From CAVYTF01 sp963708205 (GTDB lineage Bacteria; Bacteroidota; Bacteroidia; Chitinophagales; Chitinophagaceae), in contig OY970196.1 of assembly GCA_963708205.1 (NCBI GenBank), positions 434,001 to 498,000 on the forward strand: a stretch of 64,000 nt of DNA, in the 5' to 3' direction. A program made the translations under genes and the position numbers. The notes below the pieces were generated by a model that saw nothing but the letters and a program-made list of their open reading frames with translations, had not been told where the DNA came from and made no database searches. Positions 26,501 to 35,013 of this stretch are shown in pieces. Position 1 is the stretch's first letter. Each line of letters begins with the position of its first letter.

Positions 26501-29008
26501 TTAATTATCGCTGAATAATTCAGGTGACTTATTTGTTTGCACCAGTGGTTCCCACTCCATTACAATACTTTTACTAAAGTCTATAAGCTTTGCTCCCACT
26601 GCTTTCCAGCCCATCACTTCCACCATCTTGGCAATTTTAAATTTAGCTTTTCTCACCTGGGATCCTTTGCCAATTTGAACACCAAGTATTGGTTCCTCAG
26701 CAGTTGATACAGCTTTCAATTCATTGCCTTCACCTTCTTTTATAAAGAGAAATTTTGTGTTCAAAGAAGAAGTTTCAATCTTAAATCTTTTAACAGTGAA
26801 TTGCATTTTGTCTTTATCGAAGTACACGGCTGAAATTATTTTGTCAGGATTAAATTTTTCAATCAATAAAATTTTATCTGCTTCAAATCTTTGTGTCAAT
26901 TCAGTATTCGTGATTTCATAGTTGCCATCTTTATAGATCACTAAAATATTTTCATCTTCAAAGCTGCCCAAATATTTTCCTTTCTCTTCAATATTCAGTC
27001 TTCCAAACTTATCATCAAACCAAAGTTTTCTTCCCTGCAATGTTGATTTTCCTTTCTCTTTCAGCTTCACTTTGCTGATAGCATATTTTGTTACCTGGTT
27101 TCCCATACTTCCTCTTCCTTTAATATCAAGCGCTTCAAAATAAAAATCAAATTCTTTGTTACGCGCGGTGGAACTCGGACTAAGTAAGACTTTCACAACT
27201 TCTGCTTCACCATTCGGATTCACAGAAAAATAATGCACTTTGCTTTTTTCGCTTCCTTTCGTTAAGTCATAATCTTTATCACGCGTAATTCCCGTTACAT
27301 TAAAACGCTTCGCATAACTCACGCCGCTTGAGCCATCAACATAGATCATATTGTACGTTATGCGTTCATCACTTTTATTAAAAACAGCCGCATGCAAAAT
27401 ATCTTTCCCTATAAAACTTTTATCAGCAACACGTACAACTTTCATTATGCCGCGTTTCGTAAAAACTATGATGTCATCAAGGTTTGAGCAATCGCAAACA
27501 AATTCATCTTTCTTCAAACTTGTTCCTACAAAGCCTTCTTCGCGGTTCATGTAAAGCTTTGTGTTTGCAATTGCAACCTGCTTTGCCTGTATCGTATCAA
27601 ATTGTTTTATTTCTGTTTTGCGTTCTCTGCCTTTGCCATATTTTTTCAACAGGTTTTCAAAATATTGCACCGCAAAATCTGTGAGATGTTCAAGATCATA
27701 GTTCACTTGCTTAATGTCAGCTTCAATATTTTTTATTTGTTCATTCAGCTCATCAATATCAAGCCTGTAAATTCTTCGGACAGGTTTTTCAGTCAGCTTT
27801 AAAATATCTTCTCTTGTTATTTCACGGTTCAATTTTGCTTTGAAAGGATTAAAAGCTTTGTCAATTGCAGCAATCACTTTATCCCAGGTTTCGTATTTTT
27901 TTTCAAGCTCTTTATAAATTTTTTCTTCAAAGAAAATTTTCTCAAGAGAAGTATAATGCCATTTGTCCTGCAGCTCTTTCAGCTTTATTTCAAGCTCACG
28001 TTTCAATAAGTCTTTTGTGTTATCAACAGAAATTTTCAAAAGCTCTGAAACACCCATGAACCGTGGCTTTTGCTCAACGATCACGCAGGCATTTGGAGAA
28101 ATGCTTACTTCACAATCAGTAAATGCATACAATGCATCAATCGTTATGTCAGGAGAAATTCCGGGTGCAAGATCGATCTGTATTTCTACTTCCTTCGCAG
28201 TTACATCCGTTACTTTTTTTATCTTGATCTTTCCGTTGTCATTTGCTTTGGTAATACTTTCGCAAAGTGTTGAAACCGTTACGCCATAAGGCACATCACG
28301 AATCACCAAAGTCTTTTTATCAAGCTCTTCAATTCTGCAGCGCACACGAACTTTGCCGCCGCGTTTTCCTTCTGTATAATTCGCCACATCAATCATTCCT
28401 GCTGATAAAAAATCAGGGAACAATTCAAACTTTCTTCCTCGTAAATATTTAATTGAAGCATCACACAACTCGCAAAAATTATGTGGTAAAATTTTTGTTG
28501 AAAGTCCAACGGCAATTCCTTCTGCGCCTTGTACAAGCAGCAAAGGAAATTTCATCGGCAAAGTCACGGGCTCATTTTTTCTTCCGTCATAACTCAGTTG
28601 CCATTCAGTTGTCTTCGCGTTGAAAGCCACGTCCAGCGCGAATTTAGAAAGACGTGCTTCAATATATCTTGGCGCAGCAGCATCATCTCCCGTGCGTACA
28701 TCGCCCCAGTTTCCTTGCGTTTCAATCAGTAGATTTTTCTGTCCCATGTTCACCAAAGCATCACCAATACTCGCATCTCCATGCGGATGATATTGCATTG
28801 ATTGACCAATGATATTCGCCACTTTATTAAAACGTCCGTCATCCATTTCCTTCATCGCGTGAAGAATGCGCCGCTGCACGGGTTTCAAGCCATCTTCAAT
28901 CGCAGGCACAGCGCGTTCCAAAATCACATACGAAGCATAATCCAAAAACCAGGTTTTATATTGCCCCTGAACACCTATGTCATTTACTATATTCTTTTCT
29001 TCAGACAT
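26501..29008 (-). CDS. parC: DNA topoisomerase IV subunit A
   Basis: 835 aa breakage-reunion subunit of a type IIA topoisomerase, which decatenates chromosomes. Start LDYASYVILERAVPAIEDGL then KPVQRRILHAMKEMDDGRFN is the Bacteroidota ParC form rather than GyrA. Catalytic tyrosine Y115 in AAPRYIEARL; QYHPHGDASI is intact. The partner parE is at 30011-31927, with a DUF1835 gene between them, all minus strand. The leader carries repeat R4. Confidence 0.94.
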   Translation of the reverse strand: MSEEKNIVNDIGVQGQYKTWFLDYASYVILERAVPAIEDGLKPVQRRILHAMKEMDDGRFNKVANIIGQSMQYHPHGDASIGDALVNMGQKNLLIETQGNWGDVRTGDDAAAPRYIEARLSKFALDVAFNAKTTEWQLSYDGRKNEPVTLPMKFPLLLVQGAEGIAVGLSTKILPHNFCELCDASIKYLRGRKFELFPDFLSAGMIDVANYTEGKRGGKVRVRCRIEELDKKTLVIRDVPYGVTVSTLCESITKANDNGKIKIKKVTDVTAKEVEIQIDLAPGISPDITIDALYAFTDCEVSISPNACVIVEQKPRFMGVSELLKISVDNTKDLLKRELEIKLKELQDKWHYTSLEKIFFEEKIYKELEKKYETWDKVIAAIDKAFNPFKAKLNREITREDILKLTEKPVRRIYRLDIDELNEQIKNIEADIKQVNYDLEHLTDFAVQYFENLLKKYGKGRERKTEIKQFDTIQAKQVAIANTKLYMNREEGFVGTSLKKDEFVCDCSNLDDIIVFTKRGIMKVVRVADKSFIGKDILHAAVFNKSDERITYNMIYVDGSSGVSYAKRFNVTGITRDKDYDLTKGSEKSKVHYFSVNPNGEAEVVKVLLSPSSTARNKEFDFYFEALDIKGRGSMGNQVTKYAISKVKLKEKGKSTLQGRKLWFDDKFGRLNIEEKGKYLGSFEDENILVIYKDGNYEITNTELTQRFEADKILLIEKFNPDKIISAVYFDKDKMQFTVKRFKIETSSLNTKFLFIKEGEGNELKAVSTAEEPILGVQIGKGSQVRKAKFKIAKMVEVMGWKAVGAKLIDFSKSIVMEWEPLVQTNKSPELFSDN

Positions 29009-29040
29009 CTTTTTTTAAAAAAATTTTTTATGAGCCGGGC

Positions 29041-29116
29041 TTATTGCAAATATTAAACTTTAGTGGCGCCTGCCTGCCGCAGGCAGGTTGGCACCGTTCA
29101 TAATTTGTAATTCTAT
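29041..29116 (-). repeat. Repeat R4 copy B (palindromic core) in the parC leader
   Basis: Reverse-complement match of 23545-23619 (about 70 of 74 bases) with the same palindrome, 32 bases ahead of the parC start. Confidence 0.9.
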
Positions 29117-29137
29117 GAAGCAGTTGATACAATGTCT

Positions 29138-29983
29138 CTATGTATTTTGAAGCGTTAATTCATTTGTTATTACAACTTCACCTGCAACTTTTATTGAAAT
29201 TTCTTTCCATCCTTTTTCCCAATCACCAATAATTTCTATCAAACCAACTTCAGCAAGTTTTCTCATTCTCCAAACAAGAAACGCATCGCCCGTTTTTATT
29301 TTCGCTTTTGAAAAAATATGATGTAAAACCTTTGAAAGCTTTTGTGGCTCTGTATTTATAGCGCCAATGATTTCCTGATCATAAAACGAAACATCTTTTC
29401 CACCTATCTTTTTTGCTCCTTCTAAAATTCTTACCATTGCACTTTCAATGCATAATTTTTTCCATTCATCAGGATCAATTTCAAATTCGCTTAATGTAAT
29501 TGGTCTTGCTAATTTTTTTGCTTTCAAAAATTCTTTCGGTTGAATTTCATGCAAGGCAGTTGGATAAAATACCATTCCTTTTTCATTCAAAAAAGGAAGA
29601 TTGTTCAGATATAAAATCTGTATTTTTCCCACATAATTTTTCAATTGACTGATCAACCAATAATATCCGCAAACATCATGTTGGTTCTGCGCCATCCATA
29701 TCCAAACTTCCTGAGATTCATTGCTATCAAGTCTTTCAAGTAATTGATGTACAGTTAATTTATCATTAACAACATTCAATTGTTCTATATAAGGAGAAAA
29801 TTGCAAAACATCTTTCCACCATTCTCTTCTCGCTTCATAACCTTCAACTTCATAAATATTTTCTATTGGACCAATTGCAAAATCATCTTTAATGTGAATG
29901 ATTTCGCCTTGTAAATTCTCATCGAGTGCGATTGCTTTTTGTAAAACATTTACATCTGCTCCTTGAAATACAACGTGTATCAT
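29138..29983 (-). CDS. DUF1835 domain-containing protein
   Basis: 281 aa, cytoplasmic. N-terminal ~120 residues (MIHVVFQGADVNVLQKAIAL ... DDFAIGPIENI) match the DUF1835 pattern, and the C-terminal part (VSFYDQEIIGAINTEPQKLS ... VWRMRKLAEVGLIEIIGDWE) fits the DUF3658 domain commonly joined to it. Function unknown. It lies between parE and parC on the same strand, 27 bases after parE, so is probably in that transcript. Confidence 0.82.
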   Translation of the reverse strand: MIHVVFQGADVNVLQKAIALDENLQGEIIHIKDDFAIGPIENIYEVEGYEARREWWKDVLQFSPYIEQLNVVNDKLTVHQLLERLDSNESQEVWIWMAQNQHDVCGYYWLISQLKNYVGKIQILYLNNLPFLNEKGMVFYPTALHEIQPKEFLKAKKLARPITLSEFEIDPDEWKKLCIESAMVRILEGAKKIGGKDVSFYDQEIIGAINTEPQKLSKVLHHIFSKAKIKTGDAFLVWRMRKLAEVGLIEIIGDWEKGWKEISIKVAGEVVITNELTLQNT

Positions 29984-30010
29984 TGTTTAATAAAAATTAG
30001 TAATTAAAAA

Positions 30011-31927
30011 TTACGCTTCTGCCATTTTTTTCCCTTCAACAATCGGTTCATCAATTTCCACTCTCAAATTTTCAATAATAAATTCTTGCCTTTCCATAGT
30101 ATTTTTCCCCATAAAATACGAAAGCAAATTTTGAATATGATCGCCTTGCTCTAAAATAACAGGCTGCAATTTTATGCCATGAACGCTGATAAAATTTTCA
30201 AATTCATCTGGCGATATTTCTCCCAAACCCTTGAACCGCGTGATCTCTGGCTTGCTTCCTAATTTTTTTATGGCTTGTTGTTTTGCACTTTCATCATAAC
30301 AATAGATCGTTTCTTTTTTATCTCTTACACGAAACAAAGGTGTTTCCAAAATGTACACATGATTCTGTTTTACAAGGTCAGGAAAGAACTGCAAAAAGAA
30401 GGTCATGATGAGCAAACGAATATGCATTCCATCAACATCTGCATCAGTTGCAATCACGATTTTATTATAACGCAAACTCTCCAAACCATCTTCAATATTC
30501 AATGCGTGCTGCAACAAATTGAACTCTTCATTTTCATACACAACTTTCTTTGTCAGCGAAAAACAATTCAGCGGTTTGCCGCGCAAGCTAAACACAGCTT
30601 GCGTTTCAACGTTTCTCGCTTTTGTTATTGAACCGCTTGCACTATCTCCTTCTGTTATAAAAATCGTTGATTGTTTTTGTTTTTCTTCCATTGCGCTTTT
30701 ATCTTTTCCTGTCGCCTCTTCGTTATAATGATACCTGCAATCACGCAATTTTTTATTATGCAGATTTGCTTTTTTTGCGCGCTCATTTGCAAGTTTGCGA
30801 ATACCACTTAACTCCTTTCTTTCTTTTTCACTTTGTTCAATTCTTTTCCTCAAAGCTTCTGCAACACTTGCATTTCTGTGCAAATAATTATCAAGTTCTT
30901 TTGCAAGAAAATCACCGATAAAATTTTTCATTGTCGGACCATTTTCATACGCTGTCAAACTTCCTAATTTCGTTTTAGTCTGGCTTTCAAAAACAGGTTC
31001 CTGCACACGCACAGATACAGCAGCCACAATGCTTTGACGAATATCTGCCGCATCATAATCTTTCTTATAAAAATCACGGATGGTCTTTACAAACATTTCC
31101 CGAAATGCTTGCTGATGTGTTCCACCCTGAGTTGTATATTGTCCGTTCACAAAAGAAAAAATATCTTCTCCATAATCGTTATTGTGCGCAAACGCAACTT
31201 CAATATCTTCTGCTTTTAAATGTATGATTGGGTAACGCAATTCATCTTCATTCGTTTTTCTTTGAAGCAAATCAAGCAAACCATTTTTACTGATATATCT
31301 TTTATTGTTGAAGTTGATGACAAGTCCTGCATTGAGATAACAATAATTCCAAAACTGGTTATCTAAATATTCATGAATGAAATGAAAATTTTTAAACACG
31401 CTTTCATCCGCCATAAAAGTTATCTGCGTACCGTTTTCTTCTGTCGTTTTTACTTCTTTGTTTTCGTGTTTTAAAATTCCTTTTTCAAACTCCGCCATCT
31501 TCATTTTTGCTTCACGAAAACTTTCCACTTTAAAATAATCGCTGAGCGCATTCACTGCTTTTGTACCAACGCCATTCAAGCCCACACTCTTCTGAAACGC
31601 TTTGCTGTCGTACTTTGCGCCCGTATTCATTTTACTCACAACATCTACAACTTTACCCAGCGGAATGCCGCGGCCATAATCACGCACTACAACTTTTTTC
31701 TGCTCGATCGTCACATCAATATGTCTTCCATGACCCATTGTAAATTCATCAATCGAGTTGTCGATCACTTCTTTCAGCAACACATAAATGCCGTCGTCAG
31801 GCGAAGAACCATCGCCTAATTTTCCAATGTACATGCCCGGCCGCAAACGAATATGTTCACGCCAGTCAAGGCTTTTGATGCTCTCTTCCGTGTAATCAAA
31901 TAAATTTTTTTCTTTTATTTCAGCCAT
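30011..31927 (-). CDS. parE: DNA topoisomerase IV subunit B
   Basis: 638 aa ATPase subunit. GHKL ATPase motifs EVIDNSIDEF, DYGRGIP and VGLNGVGTKAVNALS near residues 40-120; TOPRIM motif ITEGDSASGSI and metal-binding DADVDGMHIR near 430-505. Length and pairing with ParC support ParE rather than GyrB. First gene of the parE-DUF1835-parC transcript. Confidence 0.94.
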   Translation of the reverse strand: MAEIKEKNLFDYTEESIKSLDWREHIRLRPGMYIGKLGDGSSPDDGIYVLLKEVIDNSIDEFTMGHGRHIDVTIEQKKVVVRDYGRGIPLGKVVDVVSKMNTGAKYDSKAFQKSVGLNGVGTKAVNALSDYFKVESFREAKMKMAEFEKGILKHENKEVKTTEENGTQITFMADESVFKNFHFIHEYLDNQFWNYCYLNAGLVINFNNKRYISKNGLLDLLQRKTNEDELRYPIIHLKAEDIEVAFAHNNDYGEDIFSFVNGQYTTQGGTHQQAFREMFVKTIRDFYKKDYDAADIRQSIVAAVSVRVQEPVFESQTKTKLGSLTAYENGPTMKNFIGDFLAKELDNYLHRNASVAEALRKRIEQSEKERKELSGIRKLANERAKKANLHNKKLRDCRYHYNEEATGKDKSAMEEKQKQSTIFITEGDSASGSITKARNVETQAVFSLRGKPLNCFSLTKKVVYENEEFNLLQHALNIEDGLESLRYNKIVIATDADVDGMHIRLLIMTFFLQFFPDLVKQNHVYILETPLFRVRDKKETIYCYDESAKQQAIKKLGSKPEITRFKGLGEISPDEFENFISVHGIKLQPVILEQGDHIQNLLSYFMGKNTMERQEFIIENLRVEIDEPIVEGKKMAEA

Positions 31928-31979
31928 GATTTTTATGCGATATTTTTTTTAATGAGCCTATCTTCATTACTACTATTAA

Positions 31980-32020
31980 ACATCCGTTGCGTCGCACTCT
32001 TGTACGTTCGTCAGTCTATT
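31980..32020 (-). repeat. Repeat R5 upstream of parE
   Basis: CATCCGTTGCGTCGCACTCT then TGTACGTTCGTCAGTCTATT; see the copy at 26419-26460. Confidence 0.6.
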
Positions 32021-32197
32021 GAGCAACCCGCAAAGATACCAGCCCAAATTAGCGCTGCTATTGATGTTTTATGCACAACATTAATGCGTTGTGGATAAAC
32101 CATTTTCATAAAATTTTTATGCAGCATTCTTTTTCAAATAAAATTATCTTGCTCATTCAATCTTACTTTCATCTATAAAAATTCTTGAAGAAAATAA

Positions 32198-33253
32198 ATG
32201 TATCGCTTAAAATTTATTCTGTCATTTATTAAGAATAACTGTTTTATTTTCTTATTTATTATTGGCAGCGCAAACATTTTTGCGCAGCAAAATACTATTA
32301 CAATTCTTGATAGCGGTCATAAAACTGCTTTGCGCGGACTATGTGTGGTTGATGATAATATTGTTTGGGCAAGTGGCAGCAATGGCTCAGTGGCAAGAAG
32401 TATTGACGGAGGCAAATCCTTTGAATGGCTTACTGTGAAAGGATTTGAGAAGAATGACTTTCGCGATATTGAAGCATTTGATTCACTTACTGCATTGATA
32501 ATGTCAGTTGATTGTCCTGCTTATATTTTAAAAACCAAAGATGGAGGTAAAACATGGAACAAAGTTTTTGAAGACACAACAAAAGGAATGTTTTTAGATG
32601 CGATGGATTTTGCAGACGACAGTACAGGCATTGTTATCGGAGATCCTGTCAATAAAAAATTCTTTATAGCACTAACAAATAATGCAGGAGAAAGTTGGTC
32701 TGTTCCGCAAGGTGATGCAGCAGCAATTGTTCCGGATGCTTTTCCTGACGAAGCATTTTTTGCAGCAAGCGGAACAAATATTTCTATTCACAAAAAACAA
32801 AATATTTTAACCGGTGCATTTGTTTCAGGTGGAAGTGTTTCAAGAATTTTTTATAACAATAAGGTTGCATTACTGCCAATGATCAATGGCAAAGAATCAA
32901 CAGGCGCAAACTCTATCGCAGTTGATTTTGCAAATGAAAAAGCAGTTATTGTCGGCGGTGATTTTGCAAAAGATAAAGACTCGACAGAAAATTGCGTGCT
33001 GGTAAATTTGCACGATACTCTTTTATTTTCTCATCCAAAAATTCCTCCGCATGGTTATAGAAGTTGTGTGATTTATATTAACCAAAATCATTTGATCACT
33101 TGCGGCACAAGCGGCGTAGACATCAGTAGTGATGGGGGTTTGAACTGGAGCTTGATATCAAGACAAAGTTTTAATGTGTGCAAAAAAGGAAAAAACGGCA
33201 GTGCAGTTTTTCTTGCAGGAGTGAATGGTAAGATTGCGAAATATAATTACTGA
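32198..33253 (+). CDS. Ycf48/BNR-like beta-propeller secreted protein
   Basis: 351 aa. Signal peptide (ends SANIFAQ), then BNR/Ycf48-like repeats with S-x-D-G-G-x-x-W/F boxes: SIDGGKSFEWL, TKDGGKTWNKV, TNNAGESWSV and SSDGGLNWSL. Family members are often labelled 'oxidoreductase' without biochemical support. Exported; role unknown. It lies 45 bases upstream of mqnE but a separate -7 box precedes mqnE. Confidence 0.82.
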   Translation: MYRLKFILSFIKNNCFIFLFIIGSANIFAQQNTITILDSGHKTALRGLCVVDDNIVWASGSNGSVARSIDGGKSFEWLTVKGFEKNDFRDIEAFDSLTALIMSVDCPAYILKTKDGGKTWNKVFEDTTKGMFLDAMDFADDSTGIVIGDPVNKKFFIALTNNAGESWSVPQGDAAAIVPDAFPDEAFFAASGTNISIHKKQNILTGAFVSGGSVSRIFYNNKVALLPMINGKESTGANSIAVDFANEKAVIVGGDFAKDKDSTENCVLVNLHDTLLFSHPKIPPHGYRSCVIYINQNHLITCGTSGVDISSDGGLNWSLISRQSFNVCKKGKNGSAVFLAGVNGKIAKYNY

Positions 33254-33276
33254 TTTTACTTAACATACTCTGTTGC

Positions 33277-33284
33277 TAACTTTG
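33277..33284 (+). promoter_or_regulatory. Bacteroidota -7 box (TAACTTTG) for mqnE
   Basis: Exact TAnnTTTG, 15 bases before the mqnE start, which implies a very short leader. The -33 element is not evident. Confidence 0.5.
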
Positions 33285-33298
33285 CAAAAAATTTTCAA

Positions 33299-34459
33299 AT
33301 GAATGTTCAGCAGGAAAATGTGCAGCAAATAGTTAACTCGCAAAAAGATCTTCAGCTAAAAATTATTGGTGAAAAAATTTTAAACAAACAACGAATCAGT
33401 TTCGATGAAGGTGTGTTGCTTTTTGAGAAAGCTGCTCTCCCTTTTGTTGGTGCGCTTGCAAATCATGTGCGTGAAAATTTGCATGGCGATAAAACTTATT
33501 TCAACAGAAATTTTCATATCGAGCCGACAAATGTTTGCGTTTTTTCCTGTGCCTTTTGTTCTTATTCGCGTCTGTATGCGCATCGCGAAGAAGGCTGGGA
33601 ACTTAGCATTGATGATATGGTGAACATTGTAAAAAGTTATGACGGGAAACCAATTACCGAAGTGCATATTGTTGGCGGCGTTCATCCAAAAATGAACTTG
33701 TATTTTTTTATTGAACTGATTGAAAAAATTCATGCGCATCGTCCTGATCTACATATAAAAGGTTTTACTGCAGTTGAGTTAGATTATATGTTTCGCAAAG
33801 CAAAATTATCAGTTGAAGAAGGCATGAAACGCTTGTGTAATGCAGGTTTGCAGTCATTGCCCGGCGGTGGCGCAGAAATATTTGATGAAGTAATTCGTGC
33901 TCAAATTTGTGCAGATAAAGTTGATGCAAACGGCTGGCTGCACATTCATAAAACCGCGCATGAACTTGGCATGCATACAAATGCAACAATGCTTTTTGGT
34001 CATATCGAAAATTATGCACAGCGCATTGATCACATGGAAAGATTAAGGCAGTTGCAGGATGAAACGCATGGCTTCAATACTTTCATTCCTTTGAAATTTA
34101 GAAACAAAGACAACGACATGAGCAACGTACCTGAAAGCTCTGTTGTAGAAGACATGAAAGTGTATGCGATTGCGCGTTTGTATCTCGATAATTTTCCGCA
34201 TTTGAAAGCATATTGGCCAATGCTTGGCAGGCAAAATGCACAGCTTACTTTAAGCTTTGGCGTGAATGATCTTGACGGAACGATTGATGATACAACAAAG
34301 ATTTATTCAATGGCCGGAAGTGAAGAGCAAAAGCCTTCTCTTTCAACTGCAGAGCTGGTTTCTTTAATTAAGCAAGTGCATCGCGAGCCTGTTGAACGCG
34401 ATACACTTTATAATGAAATAAAAAATTATAAGGAAGTTGATGTGGAAGAATTGGTGTGA
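33299..34459 (+). CDS. mqnE: Aminofutalosine synthase (radical SAM)
   Basis: 386 aa radical S-adenosylmethionine enzyme of the futalosine menaquinone pathway, which joins 3-[(1-carboxyvinyl)oxy]benzoate to adenosine. The cluster motif C80-x3-C84-x2-C87 sits in HIEPTNVCVFSCAFCSYSR; the C-terminal LSFGVNDLDGTIDD is the MqnE form rather than MqnC. No other mqn gene is in the window. Confidence 0.92.
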   Translation: MNVQQENVQQIVNSQKDLQLKIIGEKILNKQRISFDEGVLLFEKAALPFVGALANHVRENLHGDKTYFNRNFHIEPTNVCVFSCAFCSYSRLYAHREEGWELSIDDMVNIVKSYDGKPITEVHIVGGVHPKMNLYFFIELIEKIHAHRPDLHIKGFTAVELDYMFRKAKLSVEEGMKRLCNAGLQSLPGGGAEIFDEVIRAQICADKVDANGWLHIHKTAHELGMHTNATMLFGHIENYAQRIDHMERLRQLQDETHGFNTFIPLKFRNKDNDMSNVPESSVVEDMKVYAIARLYLDNFPHLKAYWPMLGRQNAQLTLSFGVNDLDGTIDDTTKIYSMAGSEEQKPSLSTAELVSLIKQVHREPVERDTLYNEIKNYKEVDVEELV

Positions 34460-35013
34460 TGAACTTATAAATTATAAATTATAAGTTATAAATAAAATGA
34501 CATCACTCCCTTTCTTCTCAATTCTTAATTACCGTACCGATGGGATCTGCGAATTATCATCAGTCAATTGGAAGTGAGATACTGATCCATAATTGTTACC
34601 AATTTATTATGTGCTTGTTGCTCTTTATAAGTTGCTGTGCGGCATTCCTGTGCAGTTATATTTTGTAATTGAGAAATTCAAAATGTGAACATTAAAATAT
34701 ATTTCATAAAATGCTCTAATGCAGTTCAGTTTTGGTCATGGCAAGTTGATTTTAGAGATTCAAAGGTAAAAAATTCTTAACGATAAGCTTAGTTTATTTA
34801 GTAAGGAAGATTAGGCGTGCCCCCCTGTCGGCTAAGACGGAGGTTATGTACATAAGTAAGGATAAAATTTAATTTTCGGAGAACGTCTTTGCCAGGAGAA
34901 AACGACGAAGAAATCCGTACTTTATAATTGATGTTATGACCGTTCACAGACTGCTTTGTTCCTTCCAGCAAGAAGAAGAATAATTATTAATTATAAATTA
35001 CGAATTCTAAATT
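34460..35013. other. Gap with repeat fragments
   Basis: About 550 bases without a convincing frame. It contains a REP-like arm at 34939-34970 (GTTCACAGACTGCTTTGTTC), and, near 34817-34920, sequence of the same broad type (CTAAGACGGAGGTTATG; GAGAAAACGACGAAG). Confidence 0.5.

Noticed and set aside
33380..34019. Minus-strand frames inside mqnE
   Set aside because: Shadows of the radical SAM gene; no independent motifs.
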